Origin: Bacteroidota bacterium
GTDB lineage: Bacteria; Bacteroidota; Bacteroidia; AKYH767-A; 2013-40CM-41-45
Assembly: GCA_026391945.1 (NCBI GenBank)
Contig: JAPLDA010000074.1
Location: forward strand, 1-35,275
Direction: 5' to 3'
DNA: 35,275 nucleotides
Shown here: piece by piece, positions 23,924 to 33,094 of the stretch
How positions within the stretch are numbered: the stretch's first letter is position 1
Layout: every line of letters begins with the position of its first letter
Notes under the pieces: model-generated
Seen by the model: the letters and a program-made list of their open reading frames with translations, nothing else
Databases searched by the model: none
What the model was told of the DNA's origin: nothing
Position numbers and translations under genes: made by a program

Positions 23924-24068
23924 ATCGGTTTTACCAATTCTGCAGCAGCAGTGAAAGAGGATCGTTTTCATGCATCAGGTTTCACATTCGCTCGAGCCCA
24001 TATTCAAATACCTGCCAGCCGAAAAATTTTCGAACTTAGGGCGACGACAACAGTGAATCAAAAAATAA

Positions 24069-24083
24069 TATCCTGACAGGATA
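24069..24083. other. short palindrome in the divergent gap
   Basis: TATCCT-GAC-AGGATA is a perfect 6-bp inverted repeat in the 296-bp gap between the phosphohexomutase and the PNGase F-like gene, followed by a T-rich run. It could be an operator or a weak hairpin. Nothing else in the gap is recognisable apart from the -7 box at 23916-23923. Confidence 0.25.
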
Positions 24084-24185
24084 AACTCTTTTTCTTTCTC
24101 ACCCATTTTTTGTTCTTTCACGGCTGGAATCCAACCCGCCTTATTCATCATCTCATTTCAAATTTATTTCCTCAAAAACAGATTC

Positions 24186-27100
24186 ATGAAACTGATCTTC
24201 AAACTGCTTATTCTTTCCGGTACAATCTTACTACTGAATCAAAAATTCACGTATGCGCAGGACACGATTCATGTTCAGTGTTTTACTTATGGCTCTTCAA
24301 CTGATTCTTCCATTGTATTTCCATACGATACGGTGAGGATTCAAAAAATATTGATGAACTACAAACTCCGCTGTCCTTATACCACGCAGTGCGGCGAATG
24401 GGATTACCTGATGTACACCTACCTGTTTCAACCGACGGGAAGATTTGACTCGGTGATGCATACGTATCCGAGTTATGTTGTAAACGGATCAAGCCCGGCA
24501 TCCTATTCATTCATGAATACGCCATCGTACAGCTATCATCCGTATTTTGAAAATCATGTTGTGCAGGACAGCATCATTTCATTCGACTCCACTTTGGTTG
24601 CAGCGAATACCATCAGCATGAACCATCCGTTGAATGCTGCGATTCCGGTTTGCCGCTCGCAGTACCTGTGGAAAGCAGTTGAATTAACCGCAGCCGGTTT
24701 ATCGGCAGGAAACATCACCGGTTTAAGACTGAATGTTCTTTCGCCGGGAAGCGAATTGAAACACCTGGTCATCCGCATCAAAGCGACTACGCGCGATACG
24801 ATCACAATTCTTGGATATGAAAGCACGGGCTTCATAACGGTGTATGACAGGAATACGACCTTCACTCCGGGTGGATGGAACCCGGTTGAATTCACCGGCG
24901 CATTTCTTTGGGACGGAGTTTCGAACCTCGCCGTTGATATCAGCTACGGCAACGATGGCAACGGAACTTCCACCTCCCTTTCAGGAAGCAACAGCGGGTT
25001 TCAGTCCGGCATCACCACTGCCAATGAAGACCGGAGTTTTTTCTTCCAGGGAACCGATAACATTTCTGTACCATCACAGCCATTCGGAAACCTCGACTCC
25101 AATGTCACCATCAGTTTCTGGGCAAACGGGAACCCACTTTTCCAGCCGCAGAATCAATCCATCTTTGAAGGCGTTGATTCGCTGAACCGTCGTGTTTTGA
25201 ACTGCCATCTTCCATGGAGCGATGGCGTGGTGTACTGGGATGCCGGGAATTCCGGAACCACAGCTTACGACAGGCTGAGCAAACAAGCCACCAGTCCTGA
25301 CTTTGAAGGGAACTGGGTTCATTGGGCTTTCACCAAAAATGTGAAGTCAGGAAGGATGAAAATTTACAAGAACGGTGCTTCCTTTATCCAGGCCACTAAC
25401 AAACGGAAGCTGATGAAAGGCATTAAAAAATTCCGCATCGGCTCCGGTGCAAATGGTACAAGCAACTACGATGGAAACATCGATGAGTTTGCTGTTTTTA
25501 ATACGGAAGTGGATGCCGCTACGATCAAAGACTGGATGAATAAAAAAATGGACAGTTCCCATCCATATTATTCCAACCTCCTCCTCTATTATACCTGTGA
25601 TAACAATTCGCTCACGGCGGCTTCCGATTCTGCTCCGGGAAATAATAATGGTTTGTTGTTCGGAGTTCCTGTGAGCAGTTTGTACACACCAACTTCCGTA
25701 TTCAAAGACCTGATGAATACGGATGAGCGACCTGATGTAATTTTTGAACAGGGTATTTATTTCTCACACGTGGACTCTGTCATGTTGGTAGATTCAACCG
25801 TAAATGCTCCCGTTACCATGGTCTATTTCAGCGACACATTGAACCCGACCGTACCAACGGATTCCCAACTGGTGTACCCGGTTTACTATAATCAATATGT
25901 ATATGATGCAGCCGGGCATGCCATCGATTCCGCTTTTGTGACACCCGATTCTGTGATCACACTCTATAATACTCATACCTGGGATCCGCCTTATGCTGTG
26001 CAAAACAGGTATGAACTCGGCAGGTATATAACACCGTATGGAAACGGGCTGAGCCTCGGCAACGGTTTCAACTGGGTATATGATGTGAGTGATTACCGGA
26101 CGTTGCTGCATGATACCGTTCACCTGAAATCCTATAACCAGCAGGAGTTGCTGGATCTTTCCTTTGATATGATCAAAGGAATTCCTCCGCGCGACCCGAT
26201 CAGCGTTCAAAACATTTACCCAGGAGGAGATTTTGTTTACGGCTCTGCAGGCAACCCGATTGAAAATCATTTCCCTCCGAAGAACATCTACATTGATTCC
26301 TCCGCACTAAACACACGGATCAAATACAGAACGACAGGACATGGAGAAGACGGAAATAACTGTGACGAATTTTGTCCGAAGATGCAGTACATCAATGTAA
26401 ACAGCATTCAGCGTTTCAGCCAGCTGGTCTGGAAAGACGATTGTGCGTTGAACCCTGTCTATCCCCAGGGAGGAACCTGGGTTTATGCACGCGCCAACTG
26501 GTGCCCGGGCGATGATGTTCCGACTTTCGATTACGAACTCACTCCTTATGCAACTCCCGGCGACAGTGTTTTGATTGATGTCAACTTCCAGCCTTATACA
26601 CTTGCATCCGGCGGATCAAATCCTCATTGCGTGGTGGAAACACAACTGATCGAATACGGAGCGCCGAACTTCACATTGGATGCAGCAGTGTATGACATCA
26701 AATCACCAAGCGACCAGCAAATGTATTTGCGACACAACCCGATCTGCAACAACCCGCTCGTCACCATTCAAAATACAGGATCAACAACCTTGACAAGCCT
26801 CACGATTACATACGGACAAGTCGGGGCTTCGCTCAGTACATTCAACTGGACAGGCAGCCTCACCCCGATGAAGAAAACTGATGTTCAGCTTGGCAACGTC
26901 AACTGGAATGCTGCCGGAAACCAATTCATCGTTACGGTGAGCAATCCGAATGGAGGAACCGATCAGTATGCCAATAACAATACGATGACGACCACGTTCG
27001 GCATTCCGCCGCAATTCGAAAATGCACTCATTTTTGAATTGCAGACCAACAACGAATCCTATCAGAATGCTTACACCCTGAAAGATGACCAGGGAAACGT

Positions 27101-27617
27101 GGTGTTCTCGCGAAGCAGTCTTACCGACAACACGCTGTATGAAGACACGATGTACCTTCCTTCGGGATGTTATGAGTTCAGGTTGACGGATTCAGGAGAC
27201 GACGGACTTACATTCTGGGCAAATCCCCCGGGCGGCGCGGGTTCCATGAAAATAAAAAGAGCTTCCGACGGAGCAGCGCTGAAAAGTTTCGGTTCTGATT
27301 TCGGAGCAGAGATTTACCAGCAGTTCACAGTAGGTTACATGGTGGGAATTGAAAACTCGAAAGCGGTGAATGACGTGCGTGTTTATCCGAATCCATCCAC
27401 GGGAAAAGTCAACTTCGATCTGAATTTCAGCAGCCGGCAGAATGCAACCATTGAATTGTTCAATGTAACCGGAGGCAAAGTGTACGCTGAAAGTGCAGAG
27501 CACATCATTTCAAAAAGAATAACGGCTGATTTATCTTTCCTCCGTTCAGGAATCTATTTTGTAAAAATCAAAACGGATGAACATGTGTATTATGAGAAGG
27601 TGGTGATGGGGCGGTGA
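24186..27617 (+). CDS. secreted PNGase F-like protein with LamG insertion and T9SS type-A sorting domain
   Basis: This 1143-residue exported protein has a signal peptide (about 1-25, ending TYAQ). Peptide-N-glycosidase F similarity begins with FPYDTVRIQKIL and CPYTTQCGEWDYLMYTYL (Asp73 matches catalytic Asp60 of PNGase F). It then breaks off and resumes at about 609 with ELGRYITPYG, YDVSDYRTLL, TGHGEDGNNCDEFCPK (Glu728 matches Glu206) and GTWVYARANWCPGDD. Between lie about 520 residues with a LamG/concanavalin-like domain (about 285-470). The position equivalent to Glu118 is Gln652 by eye. After the glycosidase part come a CARDB-like region, another beta domain and a type-A sorting domain from VRVYPNPSTGKVNFDL. 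PNGase F removes N-glycans from glycoproteins; activity here is uncertain because of the Gln. Confidence 0.85.
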   Translation: MKLIFKLLILSGTILLLNQKFTYAQDTIHVQCFTYGSSTDSSIVFPYDTVRIQKILMNYKLRCPYTTQCGEWDYLMYTYLFQPTGRFDSVMHTYPSYVVNGSSPASYSFMNTPSYSYHPYFENHVVQDSIISFDSTLVAANTISMNHPLNAAIPVCRSQYLWKAVELTAAGLSAGNITGLRLNVLSPGSELKHLVIRIKATTRDTITILGYESTGFITVYDRNTTFTPGGWNPVEFTGAFLWDGVSNLAVDISYGNDGNGTSTSLSGSNSGFQSGITTANEDRSFFFQGTDNISVPSQPFGNLDSNVTISFWANGNPLFQPQNQSIFEGVDSLNRRVLNCHLPWSDGVVYWDAGNSGTTAYDRLSKQATSPDFEGNWVHWAFTKNVKSGRMKIYKNGASFIQATNKRKLMKGIKKFRIGSGANGTSNYDGNIDEFAVFNTEVDAATIKDWMNKKMDSSHPYYSNLLLYYTCDNNSLTAASDSAPGNNNGLLFGVPVSSLYTPTSVFKDLMNTDERPDVIFEQGIYFSHVDSVMLVDSTVNAPVTMVYFSDTLNPTVPTDSQLVYPVYYNQYVYDAAGHAIDSAFVTPDSVITLYNTHTWDPPYAVQNRYELGRYITPYGNGLSLGNGFNWVYDVSDYRTLLHDTVHLKSYNQQELLDLSFDMIKGIPPRDPISVQNIYPGGDFVYGSAGNPIENHFPPKNIYIDSSALNTRIKYRTTGHGEDGNNCDEFCPKMQYINVNSIQRFSQLVWKDDCALNPVYPQGGTWVYARANWCPGDDVPTFDYELTPYATPGDSVLIDVNFQPYTLASGGSNPHCVVETQLIEYGAPNFTLDAAVYDIKSPSDQQMYLRHNPICNNPLVTIQNTGSTTLTSLTITYGQVGASLSTFNWTGSLTPMKKTDVQLGNVNWNAAGNQFIVTVSNPNGGTDQYANNNTMTTTFGIPPQFENALIFELQTNNESYQNAYTLKDDQGNVVFSRSSLTDNTLYEDTMYLPSGCYEFRLTDSGDDGLTFWANPPGGAGSMKIKRASDGAALKSFGSDFGAEIYQQFTVGYMVGIENSKAVNDVRVYPNPSTGKVNFDLNFSSRQNATIELFNVTGGKVYAESAEHIISKRITADLSFLRSGIYFVKIKTDEHVYYEKVVMGR

Positions 27618-27993
27618 GTGTTCTCAAGTCAAAAGTCAAAAGTTAAAAGAAAAGAAGCGAGACGCAAGAGTCAAGAAGCAAGATTGAGGACATTCAACCC
27701 AATCAACTTAATTCACTTAATCAACCAAGCAACAGAAGGTAGCAAGACGACAGACGATGGGACCACTGACAAGGGTTCCGGAATTAATATTTAGCCTCGT
27801 GCAACGAATGACAGCGAATGAACGTCTTTGGTTTTCTAAGGTAAAAAGCACCAGTTAATCGCAATAAAAAACGAAATAATTCTTTTTCGGGAGACGGAAT
27901 TGTCCTTCCTCATTTTTTCATCTTCGCTACAAGATTACATTTTTTTATTTTGTAATATAGCCATCTTCTTTAGTCCCTCTAATCACATTCACA
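27618..27993. other. 376-bp intergenic region made of repeat words
   Basis: The first 150 bp are low-information words: AAGTCAAAAGTCAAAAG (as at 8499-8550), GAGACGCAAGAGTCAAGAAG, CAATCAACTTAATTCACTTA (inverted near 14118-14140) and AAGACGACAGACGATGG (as at 12811-12846). The rest is AT-rich with TTATTTTG at 27945-27952, one mismatch from a -7 box, about 40 bp before the adhesin start. No gene is visible. Confidence 0.5.
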
Positions 27994-30900
27994 ATGAAAA
28001 GATTTATTTTTATTGCAGGTCTGCTTCTTTCAGTTTCCCTGTCGTCTTCTGCCTCCCACCTGATGGGTGGTTCACTTACGTATGAATATCTTGGTTTTAA
28101 TTCAAGCAATCAAACCAACAAGTTCCTTATTAAACTTCAGCTATTCAGGAATTGCGACACTTCTACCACTCCGCTTCCTGCTCAGCTTGCCAATTCTTAT
28201 CAACTGGGAATTTATCCGCAGGATACAACGAATCCGAATGCCGATAAAATATTGTACAACTCCTACACTATGGGCATGGCTCCCGGATTCCCTCAGTATG
28301 TGAACCCACCATCTCCAGGTGGTGCGTGCAGTTTCAGCACGACGGTATGCGTTCAGGAAGGTGTTTACCAGGACACGGTTAACATACCGTCGAGTGCGGG
28401 TGGATATCATTTGCTGATTGAATTGTGTTGCCGGAACTACAACATCCTTAACCTCGCCAATGTTCAGCAGCCGCCGGTAGGAACCGGGGTTGGTCAAACC
28501 TATTATGCCTTTATTCCTCCCAACCTTATCATTAACAGTTCCCCTCAGTTCAATGATGTACCTGTTCCGTTTATCTGTACCAGCGACACAACTTCACTTG
28601 TTAATACTGCAACCGATCCTGATGGCGACAGCCTTGCTTATTCATTTGTCACACCTTATAATTCATACACCACCAACGCAACACCGAACCCGACGTTTAC
28701 CATTACGATGCCGATACCGGATGTAACCTATCTCACCGGGTTTAGCCTTGCACAACCTTTTGGCGCCGGCGGTTACGCATTCATCGATTCCATCACCGGT
28801 CTTACTCAATACCACATTCCGACAATAGGTAACTATGTTGTATGCGTGGAAATACGGGAATACAGAAATGGTGTTCTCTTATCAACCACACGGCGCGATC
28901 TTCAGCTCATTGCCATTGCCTGTAACCCGAATCCTCCTCCTGTTTTATCTACAACAGGCGGAAGCGGAATTACTACTTATAATATCACCGAAGGACAAAC
29001 ACTTTGTTTTCCCGTTACCATGGTGGATCCGAATGGTGACAGTGTATTTGTTCATGCAAGCGGAAGCCTCTTTGATCCATTGCAGGTAAATCCTGCCGCC
29101 ACTCTTCCGAATGCAGCAGGTGATTCCATTGTAACGAGCCAGTTCTGCTGGACTACCGGTTGCGGACAGGGAAGATCGGCTCCTTATCAGTTTTCAGAAA
29201 GCGCACTCGATGATGGTTGTCCGCCGAAAATCACCAACGTCGTGTATTCCATTTATGTTCATCCGTTCGCCGGGCCAACCGTGATTAACGGGCCTGATTC
29301 TGTCTGCAACCAGCAGGCATCTGTCGCATACAACGTAGCAAGTGTATCAGGGATAACATACCATTGGATGATCGCAAACGGAACACAGGCATCGGGCGGA
29401 AATTCTTCCAACATCACGGTGAACTGGGGAAATTCCACCAGCGGAATTGTTTCCGTGTATGCCGTGAGCCAGTATGGCTGTACACGCGATACCATTCATA
29501 AAAATGTGGTGCTGAAACCGCTTCCTGTGGCCGATGCCGGCGTTGATTCCGTTTCTTTTTGCTCCGGACAAAATGCGTTGATTGGTGTTTCGCCAACATC
29601 CGGTTACACGTACTCATGGAATCCGACAGCAGGACTTGATACATCCACCATTTCCAACCCAACTGTTTCGCTTACGAATGCGACCACCAACCCGGTCACG
29701 CATCCTTATACCGTGACTGCCACTTTAAATGGTTGTTCCACTACGGATAACGTTGCCGTGATCGTAAAACCTTTACCGGTTTCGAATGCCGGAAACGACC
29801 GTGCAGTTTGTTCAGGCGATACCGTTCATCTTGGTACGACAAGCACTTCGGGATATATTTATTCGTGGACGCCATCATCCGGACTTGACAACACAGCCAT
29901 TTCAAACCCAACTGTGATTGTTTCCAACTCAACTTCATCAGCTGATACACTTACTTATTACCTCACCAACAACCTGAACGGATGCTTTACGGGCGACACC
30001 GTGCATGTGATTGTGAATCCTCTTCCAATTGTTGTTGCATCCGTGAACCCTGACACCATTTGCCAGTTGCAAACATCTTCTCTCCAGGGAACAGGTGCGA
30101 ATACATACAACTGGGCGAACATTCTTACACCGGGAACTTCCATCGGAACTACGAACCCATTAACAGTTTCTCCATCCATTCCGACCACTTACATTCTTAC
30201 CGGGACAGCTTCTTTGGTCGGAACATCGTGCATCAACAGGGATACTGTTTCCTTATTCGTAAAACCACTGCCTGTTTCAAATGCAGGAAGCGATCATTAT
30301 GTATGCTCAGGCGATACGGTAAATCTTGGTGTTGCTGCCACTTCCGGTTACACGTATCAATGGACGCCATCGGCGGGATTAAACAACAGCACAGTTTCAG
30401 ATCCGTTTGTCATTGTTGCAAATGCAACTTCTGCGGCTGACACGTTGAACTATACCGTAACCTCAACACTCAATGGATGTTCGACAACGGATGCGGTGAA
30501 AATCATCATCAATCCGTTGCCAATTGTGCAGGCCACTGCAACACCTGATACCGTTTGCCAGGGACAAACCGCCACACTCATTGGTGCAGGCGCGAACACA
30601 TACGACTGGGCAAATGCCCTGACGCCATCCGTTTCTATCGGAACCGGAAGTTCTCTTCCAGTGAACCCGACCATCGTCACTGTCTATATTGTAACCGGAA
30701 CAGCAAACCTCATCGGAACATCGTGTATCAACAAAGACACGGTTACCGTTTACGGAAGCCTGCTTCCGAATGTCGTTGCTACCGCCAGTCCTGACAGCGT
30801 TTGCGCGGGATCATCATCTACACTTACAGCAGTCGGCGGATTGTCTTACACCTGGGCTGCACTAACGGCTCCGAATGTGATTGTCGGCAGCAATCCAACA

Positions 30901-33012
30901 TTGACCATTACTCCAACAGCCACGGTTTCTTACATCACCACCGGCGTCAATTCATTCGGATGTATCAATAAAGATACGGTGACAGTCGTGTACAACCCTG
31001 TTCCGTTGGCCGATTCGATTTATGGAACTACTTCTTTGTGCCCGGGAGTAACAGGAGTTGGTTACCTCGCACTTCCTTATACAGCAACATCCACGTATCA
31101 TTGGATGATTCAAAGCGGAACGATTGCAAGCGGACAGGGAACAGACACCGTTTTTGCCAATTGGGATTCGTTAAGCGGACCGGGATTCATCAGTGTGATT
31201 GAGACCACTGACCGTGGTTGTATTTCGGATACCGTTTTACTGCCCGTCAACATCAATTTAATACTCACACCACACGCACCATTCGGTATCAACCCGATCT
31301 GTGAAGAGAACGCCGATTCATCCGTTTACAATACTTTTTTCACTCCCGGTTCGGTTTATACCTGGGACATTGTTTACGGTACAATTTTAAGTGGTAATGG
31401 AACCAACAACGTCGTTGTGAACTGGGATTCGACTGGAATTAATATGGGTGTCATCTGGTATGTTGAACACAGCACCACAATTGATACGGTATGTTATGGA
31501 AGATCCGATACTTTGTTTGTAACGATTCACCCGCGGCCGGTTACTTCCCCGATCCTCGGAACGTATGCACTGTGTGCTTATGATACGGGAAACCTTTACA
31601 TGGTAAACCCTTCATCGGGTTCAACGTTTGCATGGACAACCACCAGCGGGAGCATTGCATCAGGAAACGGAACCAATCTCATTCACCTCAACTGGTCGGC
31701 TGCCGGAACGGAAACCATCACGGTGGTGGAGACAAGCAGTTTTGGTTGCCTCGGTTTCCCTGTGGATACGGATGTACTTGTACGACCACTGCCGAATGCA
31801 TACGCGGGACCGGATACTTCCATTTGTTTTGGCGACAGCACGCTTCTGCAGGCAACCGGCGGAATCATTTATCACTGGACGCCTTCGCTGGGACTGAGCA
31901 GCAATGCCATCAGCAACCCGTATGCACACCCCGGATCATCCTCTCAATACAATGTGCTGGTCACCGATAATTTCAACTGTAAAAACACCGACTCTGTTTT
32001 AGTGACCGTTCATACGTTACCGAATGCCAATGCAGGATCGAACGTAGCCATTTGTTTCGGACACAATACAACACTGAATGCAAGTGGTGGCACGCAATAC
32101 CTTTGGATCCCCGGAACAGGGTTGAGTGATTCAACCATCTTTAATCCTGTTGCATCACCGGCTGCAAGCATTCAATATTATGTAATCGTCACCGATAACA
32201 ATACCTGTCACCAGATCGACAGCGTGATTGTCACCGTTCATTCTTTGCCGGTTGTGGATGCCGGACCGGATACTATTATCTGCAACGGATCCGGAACCCA
32301 ATTGCAGGCTACCGGCGGAAACACGTATCACTGGTCGCCTTCGGTTGGACTGAGCAATGTAAACATTTCCAATCCTGTCGCATCGCCTGCTGATTCGACC
32401 ACGTACACGGTGACGGTTACAGATGCAAACAACTGTCAGAACACCGACCAGGTGTTTGTGGATGTGAATGCCATGCCTCGGGCAGCATTCAATGCCTTGT
32501 ATGATCCGAGTTGCGACGGGCTGAGAGCAAAACTCGTTGACCTCAGCACCAATGAGCTGAATTCTGAATGGTTGTACGGCGACGGTACTTCACAATCTGT
32601 TTCCAATCCGATTCCGAATGATACGATGGTTCATATTTATCCTTACGGAACCACCGGCATCATCAGCCTCATCGCCATCAATAATTTCTGTCGCGATACG
32701 ATCACTGTTGAGAAACCGGACATTGGTATCGGAACTGCACTCGATTCACTCGCCAACGTATTTTCTCCGAACGGCGACGGCATGAACGATTGTTTCCAGG
32801 TAACTCCTACCGGCGGGTTGAATGACTGTGCCTTCATCACCATCTTCAACCGGTGGGGAAAAGTTGTTTTCGAAGGTGACACGCAGCATCGTTGCTGGGA
32901 CGGAAAAAATGACAGCGGAACTGAATGCGATGAAGGAGTTTATTTCTTCATTGTAAAAATCGGCAATGCAACGAAGAACGGTACGGTGCAGTTGATCCGG
33001 AAAAAACTATAA
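27994..33012 (+). CDS. giant PKD/Ig-like repeat surface protein with gliding-motility-type (T9SS type-B) C-terminal domain
   Basis: This 1672-residue exported protein has a signal peptide (about 1-20, ending SSSASH). An N-terminal region SHLMGGSLTYEYLG (about 21-340) follows that I know from many large Bacteroidota surface proteins. From about 430 it is a chain of PKD/Ig-like modules of 75-85 residues, each with an LPxxxAGxDxxxCxG start and Y-W-P-GL--ISNP core. Two adjacent modules repeat as a 165-residue pair (591-755 and 756-920), and three near-identical modules lie at about 1266-1489. The end, from ANVFSPNGDGMND (about 1588) to GTVQLIRKKL, is the gliding-motility-associated C-terminal (type-B) domain. 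Such proteins are exported by T9SS and act as adhesins or mobile surface fibres. Cys-rich pairs suggest disulfides. Confidence 0.9.
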   Translation: MKRFIFIAGLLLSVSLSSSASHLMGGSLTYEYLGFNSSNQTNKFLIKLQLFRNCDTSTTPLPAQLANSYQLGIYPQDTTNPNADKILYNSYTMGMAPGFPQYVNPPSPGGACSFSTTVCVQEGVYQDTVNIPSSAGGYHLLIELCCRNYNILNLANVQQPPVGTGVGQTYYAFIPPNLIINSSPQFNDVPVPFICTSDTTSLVNTATDPDGDSLAYSFVTPYNSYTTNATPNPTFTITMPIPDVTYLTGFSLAQPFGAGGYAFIDSITGLTQYHIPTIGNYVVCVEIREYRNGVLLSTTRRDLQLIAIACNPNPPPVLSTTGGSGITTYNITEGQTLCFPVTMVDPNGDSVFVHASGSLFDPLQVNPAATLPNAAGDSIVTSQFCWTTGCGQGRSAPYQFSESALDDGCPPKITNVVYSIYVHPFAGPTVINGPDSVCNQQASVAYNVASVSGITYHWMIANGTQASGGNSSNITVNWGNSTSGIVSVYAVSQYGCTRDTIHKNVVLKPLPVADAGVDSVSFCSGQNALIGVSPTSGYTYSWNPTAGLDTSTISNPTVSLTNATTNPVTHPYTVTATLNGCSTTDNVAVIVKPLPVSNAGNDRAVCSGDTVHLGTTSTSGYIYSWTPSSGLDNTAISNPTVIVSNSTSSADTLTYYLTNNLNGCFTGDTVHVIVNPLPIVVASVNPDTICQLQTSSLQGTGANTYNWANILTPGTSIGTTNPLTVSPSIPTTYILTGTASLVGTSCINRDTVSLFVKPLPVSNAGSDHYVCSGDTVNLGVAATSGYTYQWTPSAGLNNSTVSDPFVIVANATSAADTLNYTVTSTLNGCSTTDAVKIIINPLPIVQATATPDTVCQGQTATLIGAGANTYDWANALTPSVSIGTGSSLPVNPTIVTVYIVTGTANLIGTSCINKDTVTVYGSLLPNVVATASPDSVCAGSSSTLTAVGGLSYTWAALTAPNVIVGSNPTLTITPTATVSYITTGVNSFGCINKDTVTVVYNPVPLADSIYGTTSLCPGVTGVGYLALPYTATSTYHWMIQSGTIASGQGTDTVFANWDSLSGPGFISVIETTDRGCISDTVLLPVNINLILTPHAPFGINPICEENADSSVYNTFFTPGSVYTWDIVYGTILSGNGTNNVVVNWDSTGINMGVIWYVEHSTTIDTVCYGRSDTLFVTIHPRPVTSPILGTYALCAYDTGNLYMVNPSSGSTFAWTTTSGSIASGNGTNLIHLNWSAAGTETITVVETSSFGCLGFPVDTDVLVRPLPNAYAGPDTSICFGDSTLLQATGGIIYHWTPSLGLSSNAISNPYAHPGSSSQYNVLVTDNFNCKNTDSVLVTVHTLPNANAGSNVAICFGHNTTLNASGGTQYLWIPGTGLSDSTIFNPVASPAASIQYYVIVTDNNTCHQIDSVIVTVHSLPVVDAGPDTIICNGSGTQLQATGGNTYHWSPSVGLSNVNISNPVASPADSTTYTVTVTDANNCQNTDQVFVDVNAMPRAAFNALYDPSCDGLRAKLVDLSTNELNSEWLYGDGTSQSVSNPIPNDTMVHIYPYGTTGIISLIAINNFCRDTITVEKPDIGIGTALDSLANVFSPNGDGMNDCFQVTPTGGLNDCAFITIFNRWGKVVFEGDTQHRCWDGKNDSGTECDEGVYFFIVKIGNATKNGTVQLIRKKL
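29764..30753 (+). repeat. two-copy 495-bp internal repeat in the adhesin gene
   Basis: VKPLPVSNAG starts at residue 591 (29764) and again at 756 (30259), exactly 495 bp apart. Each unit holds the same two-module order: CSGDTV-LG...SGYTY-WTPS-GL, then NPLPIV, TICQxQT, GANTY-WANxLTP and GTSCINxDTV. The DNA copies are clearly diverged, so this is an old in-frame duplication of a module pair. Confidence 0.8.
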
Positions 33013-33094
33013 CCCAGACGCTACGACGAATGGGTTCTGCTTCCCTCCGAAGAAAAAATCAAATGCGATGAAGTTCAGGATGAAAGGAGAATCG

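Noticed and set aside
23182-23937. ATG at 23937 as the start of the phosphohexomutase
   Set aside because: The TATCTTTG promoter box at 23916-23923 lies downstream of it, and the family start MALIKSISGIRG matches the GTG at 23889.
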